NCBI RefSeq assembly: GCF_014207535.1
Contig: NZ_JACHGK010000020.1
Location: 5,782 to 69,781 of the forward strand
Length of the DNA stretch: 64,000 nucleotides
Source: Bacillus benzoevorans
Lineage (GTDB): Bacteria > Bacillota > Bacilli > Bacillales > Cytobacillaceae
Direction of reading: 5' to 3'
Position numbers and translations under genes: made by a program. Below, piece after piece: positions 18,387 through 26,496 of this stretch; position 1 is the stretch's first letter; every line of letters begins with the position of its first letter. The notes under the pieces were generated by a model, which saw only the letters and a program-made list of their open reading frames with translations, made no database searches and was not told the DNA's origin.

Positions 18387-18731
18387 ATGAAAAAATTTGG
18401 TTTGCTTTTAATAGGAGGGGTCGCAGCGATTGTCCTGCTGCACAATCTGGCTCCAATAGTTGCAATGGCAATCAGCTTGGCCATCCTGTACTTTGTCGTC
18501 AAACAATTCTTAAAGACTGATTCCATCTTAATGAAAATCGGCTGGGGAATCCTTGGTTTTATGGCATTAATGGCCTCTGCATCAAATATTCCGGCTGTAT
18601 TAGGCATTGCCGCTGCTTACGTCCTCTATGTCGTGTATAAAAACTGGAATAAGCCTAAAACCGTTATAAAGGAAGAAAATGATCCATTCGTTAATTTTGA
18701 AAAACAATGGTCACAATTAAACAAACATTAA
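18387..18731 (+). CDS. liaI: LiaI-like small membrane protein
   Basis: The product is a 114-residue protein with three to four hydrophobic helices and a short acidic/aromatic C-terminal tail (NDPFVNFEKQWSQL). In B. subtilis, LiaI (126 aa) anchors the PspA-like LiaH at the membrane under cell-envelope stress. Position directly upstream of a PspA/IM30 gene supports this. The upstream extension to 18345 is rejected because AAGGAGG lies nine bases before the ATG at 18387. Confidence 0.75.
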   Translation: MKKFGLLLIGGVAAIVLLHNLAPIVAMAISLAILYFVVKQFLKTDSILMKIGWGILGFMALMASASNIPAVLGIAAAYVLYVVYKNWNKPKTVIKEENDPFVNFEKQWSQLNKH

Positions 18732-18779
18732 TTTCAGTCACTGGCTTCGAAATAATCATAAACAAAGGAGAGAAATAGA

Positions 18780-19442
18780 ATGACAAATTTATTCATCCGG
18801 ATTAAAAATACCATTTTGGCAGATTTGCACAGTGTACTCGATGAAAAGGAGCAAAAAAATCCCATTGCCCTCTTGAATCAATACTTACGTGAATGTGAAC
18901 AAGAAACGGAGAAGGTACGCCGACTATTAGAAAGACAATACAGATTAAAGGATGAATTCACCCGTGAATATCAGCATGCTGCCGCGTTATCGGCAAAACG
19001 CAAATCACAGGCTGCAATTGCATCATCCGCAAATGAAACAGAGCTGTATCAATTTGCCTTGAATGAACAGCAGCAGTATGAAGAACGTGCGATCCGTCTA
19101 AAGGAAGCAATGGATGCGGCAGGCAGCCAGTTGATAGAATTAGAACAAAAATATGAAGAAATGAAACATAAGCTGAAGGATATGAATATCCGCCGCTTGG
19201 AATTAATGGGCCGTGAAAATGTCAGCCGTGCCCAGCATAAAATGAATACCGTACTGGATAATCATGTCTATTCAAACAAATCCTACTCACGTTTTCAGGA
19301 AATTGAGACCTACCTGGACCGTTTAGAGCAGCAGGTGAACAGTTCCTATTATCGCAGCACTATTGATGCGAGAATTGCCCAATTGGAAAAGCAAACATCA
19401 TTTCCTGATTTAAAAAAGGATGAAACAAGTTCAATTTCGTAA
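18780..19442 (+). CDS. liaH: PspA/IM30-family phage-shock protein LiaH
   Basis: The product is a 220-residue, almost entirely helical coiled-coil protein of the PspA/IM30 (ESCRT-III-like) family, close to the 225 residues of B. subtilis LiaH. The N-terminal amphipathic helix (MTNLFIRIKNTILADLHSVL) would bind membrane. It forms large assemblies that protect the envelope against antibiotics such as bacitracin. AAAGGAGAG precedes the ATG. A hairpin terminator follows, consistent with liaIH being expressed at higher level than liaFSR. Confidence 0.87.
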   Translation: MTNLFIRIKNTILADLHSVLDEKEQKNPIALLNQYLRECEQETEKVRRLLERQYRLKDEFTREYQHAAALSAKRKSQAAIASSANETELYQFALNEQQQYEERAIRLKEAMDAAGSQLIELEQKYEEMKHKLKDMNIRRLELMGRENVSRAQHKMNTVLDNHVYSNKSYSRFQEIETYLDRLEQQVNSSYYRSTIDARIAQLEKQTSFPDLKKDETSSIS

Positions 19443-19461
19443 GATAAACTGTTATTCTAGA

Positions 19462-19486
19462 AGGGCATAGGAAGCTATGCTCTTTT
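19462..19486 (+). terminator. Terminator between liaH and liaF
   Basis: AGGGCATAG / CTATGCTCT stem with GAAG loop and a TTTT tail. It would reduce read-through into liaFSR. Confidence 0.65.
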
Positions 19487-19494
19487 AGTAAACT

Positions 19495-19687
19495 TTAACT
19501 TCATTCAGCAGAAGTTCTCACATCTAAAATAAAGAGATGAAGTGATAAAGTTAAGTTATTCAATGGGGGATACAAACCCCAGCTGAATGAAGTTAAGCCT
19601 CCGGCGGATGCCTCGGATTTTTAAAGGAAATTTATCGAGCGAGCTCAGGTATTATCCGGGCGCAAATTCGCCGAGCCGAATTTGATC
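19495..19687. repeat. MITE-like palindromic element inside the lia operon
   Basis: TTAACTTCATTCAGC (19495-19509) is repeated in perfect inverted form at 19582-19596. Nested inside, GGGG and CCCC are separated by ATACAAA. A downstream arm ends in a second palindrome, AAATTCG / CGAATTT, within 19658-19687. A 30-bp tail very like this one (25 of 30 identical) occurs at 36581-36610, just upstream of the methionine aminopeptidase gene. The element occupies the gap between liaH and liaF. Confidence 0.6.
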
Positions 19688-19720
19688 AATCCTGCTATAA
19701 CAAGAAGGGAGGAAAGACGG

Positions 19721-20449
19721 TTGTTTCAGAAGCTTAAAAGCGATTATCTCAGCTGGATTATGTTAATCGGGGCATTTTTTCTTTTATTAGATATATTCTT
19801 TTTTAACCGTGGTTCCATTTTCTCTCTTATTGTTGCAGCAGGAATGATTTATTTAGGCAGAAAGTGGCTGCCAAAGATGAGAGGAAAGCTACTGTTTGCG
19901 GCAGGGATCATTTTCTTAGCGGTCAATGCGCTCAATATGCTTGTCATCAAATTCCTTTTTCTTGCCCTTTTAGGTGTATATATTTATCAGTACGCGCAAA
20001 GGAAAAAGCATCCTGATAAAATCACTCCGATCATTCATCAAGCACAGAAGCGTTCTGCCAACATAGTGGCAGCCAAACCATTGTTTCAAAACCGTTTATT
20101 CGGAGGGCAAAAGACGCCGGATCACGTATATGAATGGAACGATATCAATATTTATAACGGCTTTGGTGATTCAGTCATCGATCTAAGTTATACCGTTCTG
20201 CCAAAGGGCGAATCAGTTATTTTTATCCGCAGCGTGATGGGAAAAGTAACGATCCTTGTTCCGTATGATATTGAAATTAGTGTTCATCATTCTGTTTTAT
20301 TCGGCAGTGTCAGAATTTTTGATTATGAGGAATGTGCTTTATTCAACAAATTACTCACGATTCATACGGAAGATTATGAGCATGCGAAGCAAAAGGTCAA
20401 AATCTTCACCTCGACCATGATTGGGGATATTGAGGTGAAACGGGTATGA
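19721..20449 (+). CDS. liaF: Regulator LiaF
   Basis: The product is a 242-residue protein matching the size of B. subtilis LiaF (241 aa). Four N-terminal membrane helices are followed by a soluble C-terminal domain (about 130-242). LiaF holds the LiaS kinase inactive in the absence of envelope stress. The TTG at 19721, eight bases after GGGAGG, is the best start; the frame's earlier TTG at 19682 lies inside the repeat element. The stop overlaps liaS by four bases. Confidence 0.85.
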   Translation: MFQKLKSDYLSWIMLIGAFFLLLDIFFFNRGSIFSLIVAAGMIYLGRKWLPKMRGKLLFAAGIIFLAVNALNMLVIKFLFLALLGVYIYQYAQRKKHPDKITPIIHQAQKRSANIVAAKPLFQNRLFGGQKTPDHVYEWNDINIYNGFGDSVIDLSYTVLPKGESVIFIRSVMGKVTILVPYDIEISVHHSVLFGSVRIFDYEECALFNKLLTIHTEDYEHAKQKVKIFTSTMIGDIEVKRV

Positions 20450-21477
20450 ATATCATAACACGCCAAATTATAGTTGGAACAGGGTTGGCCTTAGCCTTAT
20501 TTCTTCTCGTGTGCGGTTCCGTCTTTTTTGTTTTTCCCCTTCGGGACTTGCGCGAGCTATGGGAAAGAAATGTATTGGATATTCCGTTTATCCTTTTTGT
20601 TCCAAGCGTCAGTATTGCCGCAGGGATCCTGTTTGGGATGATGTCAGGGGTCTATTGGAAAAAGCAATTCCAATCCGTCGATGATTTGCTGCATCAATTA
20701 GAAGAAAGCCGTCCGCTTGAATTGGACAGAGCCCTCCCGGAAGAATTAACCGTCATTACGAAAAGAGTGGCAAACATCCAAAGACAAATCACCGAGCAGA
20801 CGAAGCTTTCGCAGCGAATCGTCAAGGAAGCGGCAGAAGATCACGAAAATCGAATGCAGGAAATTATCTTCGAAGAGCGCAACCGGCTGGCACGCGAGCT
20901 TCATGATTCGGTCAGCCAGCAGTTATTTGCGGCCTCGATGCTGATGTCTGCGATCACTGAGGCAAAGCCAGCATCTGATGACAGGGAAACGAATCAGTTA
21001 AAAATGGTCGAATCTATGATCCATCAGTCACAGCTGGAGATGAGGGCGCTGCTCCTGCATTTGCGTCCTGTCGCATTAAAAGGAAAAACATTGCAGGAGG
21101 GCGTGAAAGAACTGCTGCTTGAACTGAAACAAAAGGTTACCATGGATATTGAATGGAAGATGGAGGATTTCCCTGTTGATAAAGGGATCGAAGACCATTT
21201 GTTCCGCATCCTGCAGGAGTCCGTCTCCAATACACTGCGTCATGCTAAAGCCAGCCAGCTGGAGGTTTTTCTCGTCAAGCGGGATGGATATATTATCTTA
21301 AGAGTCTCCGATGATGGGGTTGGATTTAATCAGGATGAGAATAAAGCCGGTTCTTACGGGCTGCAAAATATGTATGAACGGGCAAGGGAAATTGGCGGTA
21401 ATTTAAAAATAATCTCGCTCCCTAATCAAGGAACACGCCTTGAGGTAAAAATACCGAACTTAATGGATGGTGAATGA
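20446..21477 (+). CDS. liaS: Sensor histidine kinase LiaS
   Basis: The product is a 343-residue NarL-type kinase: two membrane helices (about 8-28 and 42-64) with a very short outside loop, a HAMP-like linker, a HisKA_3 domain with the phospho-acceptor in EERNRLARELHDSVSQQLF, and an HATPase domain with DDGVGFN and GLQNM. The tiny sensory loop fits 'intramembrane-sensing' kinases whose input comes through LiaF. It lies between liaF and liaR with coupled starts. Confidence 0.9.
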   Translation: MNIITRQIIVGTGLALALFLLVCGSVFFVFPLRDLRELWERNVLDIPFILFVPSVSIAAGILFGMMSGVYWKKQFQSVDDLLHQLEESRPLELDRALPEELTVITKRVANIQRQITEQTKLSQRIVKEAAEDHENRMQEIIFEERNRLARELHDSVSQQLFAASMLMSAITEAKPASDDRETNQLKMVESMIHQSQLEMRALLLHLRPVALKGKTLQEGVKELLLELKQKVTMDIEWKMEDFPVDKGIEDHLFRILQESVSNTLRHAKASQLEVFLVKRDGYIILRVSDDGVGFNQDENKAGSYGLQNMYERAREIGGNLKIISLPNQGTRLEVKIPNLMDGE

Positions 21478-21478
21478 T

Positions 21479-22111
21479 TTGATAAAAGTGCTTTTTGTAG
21501 ATGATCATGAGATGGTCCGCATTGGTGTTTCCTCCTATTTATCAGCTCAGCCTGATATTGAAGTCGTTGCTGAGGCTGATAATGGAAAAACCGCCATCGA
21601 TTTGGCCCTGTCTTTAAGACCGGATATCATCTTAATGGATCTGGTCATGAAGGAAATGGATGGGATTGAAGCAACAAGAAACATTATCGCCAAATGGCCT
21701 AATGCCAAAATTATTATTGTGACGAGTTTCTTGGACGATGAAAAGGTATATCCTGCGCTGGAGGCTGGTGCCACCAGCTATATGCTGAAAACCTCAAAAG
21801 CAAGTGAAATCGCCGATGCTGTGCGGCAAACCTATCAAGGGCAGTCCGTTTTAGAGCCGGAAGTGACGGGGAAAATGATGCTGAAAATGAGACAAAAGCA
21901 AAACACGGAGCTTCATGAGGAATTAACAGGCAGGGAAATGGAAATTCTTTTGCAAATGGCTGAAGGAAAAAGTAATCAGGAAATAGCAGACGAGCTGTAC
22001 ATTGCCTTAAAAACAGTGAAAACCCATGTCAGCAATATCCTTAGCAAGCTGCAGGTACAGGACCGCACCCAAGCCGTGATTTATGCCTTCAAGCATTCGC
22101 TGGTAAAATAA
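21479..22111 (+). CDS. liaR: Response regulator LiaR (NarL family)
   Basis: The product is a 210-residue regulator: receiver domain with Asp in IILMDLVMKEMDG, then a LuxR/NarL helix-turn-helix (LTGREMEILLQMAEGKSNQEIADEL split around 147-166, then KTVKTHVSNILSKL). I place the start at TTG 21479, giving MIKVLFVDDHEMVRIG, with GGATGG eight bases before it. An in-frame ATG at 21467 lies inside the end of liaS. LiaR activates the liaIH promoter on envelope stress. Confidence 0.9.
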   Translation: MIKVLFVDDHEMVRIGVSSYLSAQPDIEVVAEADNGKTAIDLALSLRPDIILMDLVMKEMDGIEATRNIIAKWPNAKIIIVTSFLDDEKVYPALEAGATSYMLKTSKASEIADAVRQTYQGQSVLEPEVTGKMMLKMRQKQNTELHEELTGREMEILLQMAEGKSNQEIADELYIALKTVKTHVSNILSKLQVQDRTQAVIYAFKHSLVK

Positions 22112-22137
22112 ATATAGATGAAGAAAGGGAGATGAGA

Positions 22138-22761
22138 ATGGAGTATTATCCGGTTCATCTTCAATTGCAAGGCAAAAAAACTGTTATGATCGGCGGTGGG
22201 AAGATTGCTGAACGGAAAACAGCCGGGCTTCTATCAGCGGGGGCTGAGGTAACGGTGATCAGTCCGGATCTGACAGAGAGAATGCAGTCTTTTTTACAAG
22301 AAGGAAAAATGAAGTGGAAGAAAAAGCGGTTCTCCCCGGAGGATATTCATGATGCCTTCCTCATTATTGCGGCAGCGAATGATCCGGACGTGAATTTGGC
22401 TGTAAAAAAAGCAGCCTCCGGGAATCAGTTGTTGTCCCTGTGTGACAATCCGGAGGAATCGAACTTTATTTTACCATCTGTCATCAGGCAGGGAAGACTA
22501 ACGATCACCATATCAACCTCTGGTGCCAGTCCCATGCTGGCCAAAAAGATTAAAACAGAGATTTCAGCTCAGTATGGTTCTGAATACAAAGATTATGTTG
22601 ATTTTTTATTTAAAACGCGTAAATGGATCCTGGAAGAAATAAAAGAACCGGGGTTAAAGCGGCAGTTACTTTCGGCAATTACCGAGGAAGACTTTTTACA
22701 TAGCAGCAATAGAGAAAAAGATTTTGCCGATCTAATGATTCAATGGAGGAACGAAATATAA
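22138..22761 (+). CDS. sirC: Precorrin-2 dehydrogenase SirC (YlnF-like)
   Basis: The product is a 207-residue NAD-dependent dehydrogenase of siroheme synthesis, converting precorrin-2 to sirohydrochlorin. The N-terminal Rossmann motif is VMIGGGKIAERKTAGLL, followed by VISPDL and IIAAANDPDVN; SNFILPSVIRQG and STSGASPMLAKKI are family hallmarks. The start at 22138 follows AAAGGGAG by six bases; an ATG at 22132 is too close. No sirA/sirB or uroporphyrinogen methyltransferase is adjacent, so this is a stand-alone copy. Confidence 0.85.
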   Translation: MEYYPVHLQLQGKKTVMIGGGKIAERKTAGLLSAGAEVTVISPDLTERMQSFLQEGKMKWKKKRFSPEDIHDAFLIIAAANDPDVNLAVKKAASGNQLLSLCDNPEESNFILPSVIRQGRLTITISTSGASPMLAKKIKTEISAQYGSEYKDYVDFLFKTRKWILEEIKEPGLKRQLLSAITEEDFLHSSNREKDFADLMIQWRNEI

Positions 22762-22768
22762 ATGACAG

Positions 22769-22801
22769 GGGCTGCTCATAAAAATAGGCAGCTCTTTTTT
22801 T
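22769..22801 (+). terminator. Terminator of sirC
   Basis: GGGCTGC / GCAGCTC stem with one G-T pair and a 12-base loop, followed by seven Ts. Confidence 0.75.
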
Positions 22802-22880
22802 ATACCAGAATGGTTCTGTCAAAAAACAGACAAAAATAAGCATCTCAGTCCTTGAATTTGTGAAGAAAAAATAGATTTTT

Positions 22881-22922
22881 GTATGTTCATTTCACAAATT
22901 TCACATAAGTAATTGTTATACT
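22881..22922 (+). promoter_or_regulatory. Promoter region of nosDLYF
   Basis: A good -10 (TATACT, 22917-22922) has no acceptable -35 at 17 bases. Upstream lie TTTCACA-type half sites (22890-22897, 22900-22905). This suggests an activator-dependent promoter, for example of the Fnr or ResD type. No perfect Fnr palindrome is present, so the regulator is inference. Confidence 0.35.
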
Positions 22923-22956
22923 GAACATAGGCTAATTGATTTAGGAGGATGAATAA

Positions 22957-24240
22957 ATGAACAGATGGGGCCTATTATTAGGAATTCTGTTTCTCATCTT
23001 GTATGCGGTTCCAAGTAATTCACATGCTGAAGGAACATTGCAGCAGCAGATAGATGCTGTACCGAGCGGCGGAACAATCCTGTTAAAGGATCAAGTATAT
23101 GAAGAAACCATTGTTTTGTCCAAACCGATAACGGTCGAAGGGACTGCCGGAACTAAAATAAAAGCCTGTTCAAAGGAACCGGTTATTGCCATCACTGGTC
23201 AGAATGTCACGCTGAAAAACCTTCAGGTTGAAAACTGCAGTACAGTGAAAGCAACAACGGCGATAGCTGTAAGCGGTGAAAAGCATCAATTGGAAGATTT
23301 GCAAATCACAGCAAATGAATTTGGTATTAAGTTAAACGGTGTGAGTCTTTCGACCATTACCAATATTATATTGACGGGAAAAGGCAAGGAAAATGGCATC
23401 GATCTATGGGAATCATCTGATAATATGATTTCAAAGGCAAAGATCCATCGTGTACAGGACGGTGTTTACCTGGAAAAGAGCCACCGTAATAAAATCATAG
23501 AAAATGATATACAGGATTCTCGATATGGTATCCACTTGATGTTTTGCGATCAAACCGAAGTGTTAGGTAACCTTTCGAAGAATAATTCTACCGGGATCAT
23601 GATTATGGGCACGAAAGATACCATTGTAGAAAATAACAAACTGTTGGAAAACAATAAGAATGTCCATGCACAAGGGATTTTATTATACGATGGGATCAAT
23701 ACCAGGATAATAAACAATCAAGTCAGCACGAATCGCGTTGGAATCTTTGTCGATCATGCCAATGGGAATTTTATTGAACAGAATCTATGGTCTGAGAATT
23801 TTATCGGGATGCAAATGAATCAATCACATGAAAATACTGTCCGCCATAACAGCTTTATCGGCAATGTCAATGACTCCCAGGCTGTCAACAGTAAGGGTAA
23901 TACGATTGAACAGAATTACTGGGATCAATCATTGAAATTGGATCAGGAAGGGAATGGCATAAGTATCATTCCATTTGCATCCGATCCTTACTTTTTAGCA
24001 TTAAGCAGCTATAACCCGGAATATCAGCTATTTTTTCATTCTCCGGGAATGATCGTGCTGCAAAAATTAATGAAAAGTGATGAAAAGGCTCTGCTCAGGG
24101 ATGAAAGCCCGAGAATGACTCCGTACGTAGGAATTGAACAGGAGGAGAACGCCGATACCCTGTTGTGGATTTTGAGCTTCACGATGATTATGGTTGGTGC
24201 GCTATTTTTTATTAGGGGAAGGAGACGTGTTTTATCATGA
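22957..24240 (+). CDS. nosD: NosD-like right-handed beta-helix protein
   Basis: The product is a 427-residue secreted, membrane-anchored protein: signal peptide (1-24, cut near SHA), a long right-handed beta-helix made of N-x-I/N-x-V coils typical of NosD/CASH domains (for example NKIIENDIQDSRYGIHLMFC), and a C-terminal membrane helix (about 400-420) with RGRRR. NosD works with the NosFY ABC transporter in maturing the copper sites of N2O reductase. GGAGG stands before the ATG. The stop overlaps nosL by four bases. Confidence 0.87.
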   Translation: MNRWGLLLGILFLILYAVPSNSHAEGTLQQQIDAVPSGGTILLKDQVYEETIVLSKPITVEGTAGTKIKACSKEPVIAITGQNVTLKNLQVENCSTVKATTAIAVSGEKHQLEDLQITANEFGIKLNGVSLSTITNIILTGKGKENGIDLWESSDNMISKAKIHRVQDGVYLEKSHRNKIIENDIQDSRYGIHLMFCDQTEVLGNLSKNNSTGIMIMGTKDTIVENNKLLENNKNVHAQGILLYDGINTRIINNQVSTNRVGIFVDHANGNFIEQNLWSENFIGMQMNQSHENTVRHNSFIGNVNDSQAVNSKGNTIEQNYWDQSLKLDQEGNGISIIPFASDPYFLALSSYNPEYQLFFHSPGMIVLQKLMKSDEKALLRDESPRMTPYVGIEQEENADTLLWILSFTMIMVGALFFIRGRRRVLS

Positions 24241-24722
24241 AAAAATGGTTCTTAACATCTTTTACCTTTGCGGTAATGCTCTTCATCATTTCCGGATGTG
24301 GCAATAAAGAAATTGAACCGCGGGCCATTGATGAAAAAAACGATAAATGTGTCCAATGTAATATGGCAGTGGCTGATGATCAATTTGCCACTCAATTAGT
24401 AACAGAAAAGGGACAGATTTTTACGTTCGATGATATCGGTTGTATGTTCCAATGGAAGGAACAGAATCAAAATGAAAAAATCGCTGCCGAATTTGTTCGT
24501 GACTATGAAACTTTAGAATGGATTAAGCTTGATGAAGCGTTTTATGTCTATCATAAAGAAATTTATACTCCGATGGCCTACAATGTTGTTTCTTTCGCAA
24601 CAGAAGAAAATGCTAAGAAATTTGCCGCTGAATACGGTGCTGAGATGATGAAAGGCACTGAAATTAATGAACATAGCTGGGGAATGAGTGAGGAAGGAAT
24701 GGAAGGACATTCTCATGAATAG
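24237..24722 (+). CDS. nosL: NosL-like copper-binding lipoprotein
   Basis: The product is a 161-residue lipoprotein with lipobox ISGC (Cys21) and the NosL metal-site sequence CVQCNM (Cys38, Cys41, Met43). A His- and Met-rich C-terminus (EHSWGMSEEGMEGHSHE) could also hold copper. NosL is a Cu(I) chaperone for the N2O reductase CuZ site. It lies between nosD and nosY. No nosZ gene is in the window. Confidence 0.88.
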   Translation: MKKWFLTSFTFAVMLFIISGCGNKEIEPRAIDEKNDKCVQCNMAVADDQFATQLVTEKGQIFTFDDIGCMFQWKEQNQNEKIAAEFVRDYETLEWIKLDEAFYVYHKEIYTPMAYNVVSFATEENAKKFAAEYGAEMMKGTEINEHSWGMSEEGMEGHSHE

Positions 24723-24775
24723 TACCTGGGAGAGATGGGATTGCTCTCAATTTTTTTGAAACGGGGCATGTGAAA

Positions 24776-25588
24776 ATGGGGACAATTTGTCAATTTGAAT
24801 GGAGAAAGATGCTGCGCCAGAAATCGTCCTATTTATTCCTCGTCTTATGGACGTTTGTGCTATTGCTTATTTTTCTTTTAGTGAAAGGTTCACCGGTAAC
24901 GGCTGATTATACGAATATCACAGGGACGGCAGTGAACTTACTGCTTTATTTACTGCCGCTGTTTATGCTGATTACTGGTTCATTTGCCATTGCTGCCGAA
25001 ATGGAGAATGGACAGTGGAAGCTTTTGAACACATATCCTGTTACCGCTCTTTCTTATTTAAGCGGAAAGCTTATCGGGCAGTTGATCGCCCAGACGGTTG
25101 TATTCACGTTAAGCTTTGGGATTAGTCTGTTAGCAGGATTAGTATTTCAAGTCAGTGTCAGCATGAAATGGGTGCTGGCGATCTATTTATTTTCTATTCT
25201 GCTTCAGTCTGTTTTTCTTGTCATCGGTGTAACAGCAGGGGCATTTGCCAAAACCAGGTGGCAGGCTTTATCGGTTTCGGTAGTGATCTGGTTTGTCTTC
25301 ATTATGATTTGGCCGACACTGTTAATCAGTGTTTTAAATCTAGTGCCTTATCAGCTGCTTTCGCCAGTTATCCATGTGGCAACGGTCTTGAATCCTGCTG
25401 AATTGCTGCGGGTTGTTTTTGTCGTTCAGATGGGCGGCGGTGCTGTGTTCGGACAGGCCTACGATGTACTTGTTACATTTATCAAAAAAGATTATGCCTT
25501 ATATATTTTATTGTTTTATATGATTTTCATTTCAACTCTCTTTATTTGGCTGGCATCATGGAGATTAGAAAGGAGAAGAGCGGCGTGA
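24776..25588 (+). CDS. nosY: NosY-like ABC transporter permease
   Basis: The product is a 270-residue permease with six membrane helices. It is of the NosY type: N-terminal cytoplasmic FEWRKMLRQKSSYLFLV, then a first large loop and a FAIAAEMENGQWKLLNTYPV stretch. The ATG at 24776 lies nine bases after GGGG; a GTG at 24770 is too close. The stop shares four bases with the nosF start. Confidence 0.82.
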   Translation: MGTICQFEWRKMLRQKSSYLFLVLWTFVLLLIFLLVKGSPVTADYTNITGTAVNLLLYLLPLFMLITGSFAIAAEMENGQWKLLNTYPVTALSYLSGKLIGQLIAQTVVFTLSFGISLLAGLVFQVSVSMKWVLAIYLFSILLQSVFLVIGVTAGAFAKTRWQALSVSVVIWFVFIMIWPTLLISVLNLVPYQLLSPVIHVATVLNPAELLRVVFVVQMGGGAVFGQAYDVLVTFIKKDYALYILLFYMIFISTLFIWLASWRLERRRAA

Positions 25589-26283
25589 GTTTATTAGAAG
25601 TAAAAGACATATCCAAAATCTATAAAAGCAAAACAGCCCTTTCTCCGCTTTCTTTAGAAGCAGCAGAAGGAGAATGCCTTGTTTTAGCCGGAGGGAACGG
25701 AGCCGGGAAAAGCACGCTTCTTTATTTGCTTTCAGGAATTTTGTCACCTTCAAGTGGAAGGATTATGTTAAATCATATCGATTTACACAAAAATCGGAAA
25801 CAGTATGTGAAGGAAATTGGGTATATGCCGGATGACTTTCAGGCGGAGCAAACGCTAAGCGTAGAAGAATTTCTCTCTTTTTATGCGTCACTCCGTCATG
25901 TCGGAAAGGACAGAGTACGGGCAGTAATTGACCGTATTGGTTTAGAAGAACAAGCACGGACCCGCATCAGCAAGCTGTCAAAGGGGATGCGTCAGCGCCT
26001 GATTTTCGGGCAGGCTATTCTCTCAAAGCCGGCTTTATTATTGCTGGATGAGCCGACGAACGGGTTGGATCCGTATTGGGTAAATGTTTTTGTTAAACTT
26101 ATCAAAGAGATTCAAAAGGACGGAACGATTGTCATTTTTTCTACCCATATGATGGATGTTGCCGCAGATGCCGCCGATCGGATTTTTTTTATGAAGGACG
26201 GACAGGTAATAGATGAATTATCAGGAGAAGAACAAAAGGATAAACTGACGATGAAGCTTCTCAAGCTGCATCGTCAATCATAG
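25585..26283 (+). CDS. nosF: NosF-like ABC transporter ATPase
   Basis: The product is a 232-residue ATP-binding subunit. Walker A is AGGNGAGKSTLL, the signature is LSKGMRQRL, Walker B is LLLLDEPTNGLDP, and the switch His is in STHMMD. It starts at GTG 25585 within the nosY stop (GTGA), with AAAGGAG before it; the longer frame from 25546 is inside nosY. Together with nosY and nosD it would form the maturation transporter for N2O reductase. Confidence 0.87.
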   Translation: MSLLEVKDISKIYKSKTALSPLSLEAAEGECLVLAGGNGAGKSTLLYLLSGILSPSSGRIMLNHIDLHKNRKQYVKEIGYMPDDFQAEQTLSVEEFLSFYASLRHVGKDRVRAVIDRIGLEEQARTRISKLSKGMRQRLIFGQAILSKPALLLLDEPTNGLDPYWVNVFVKLIKEIQKDGTIVIFSTHMMDVAADAADRIFFMKDGQVIDELSGEEQKDKLTMKLLKLHRQS

Positions 26284-26286
26284 ATT

Positions 26287-26327
26287 GAAGAGGCTGACTT
26301 TGGACTAGGAGTCAGTCTTCTTTTTTT
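26287..26327 (+). terminator. Terminator of nosDLYF
   Basis: GAAGAGGCTGACT pairs with AGTCAGTCTTC with a small bulge, followed by seven Ts. Confidence 0.85.
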
Positions 26328-26496
26328 ACATGAATCACAAATATTCCGAAGACTTGTCTCATATGTTGTATAGAGTTAGTTTACAAGGACTAAAGCTGCC
26401 TGCCTCAGCTTGAAAGAGGTTTGCTTTCCATGCCGTTTGAAATGAAAGAAGGGGTCTCGGACTTCTCTTTCTTAGCATTTGTAAAGGGAGAGGTAT

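Noticed and set aside
23100..24000. The NosD beta-helix as a pectate-lyase or phage tail spike
   Set aside because: It is followed by nosL, nosY and nosF with overlapping starts and has a C-terminal membrane anchor, so NosD is the better fit.
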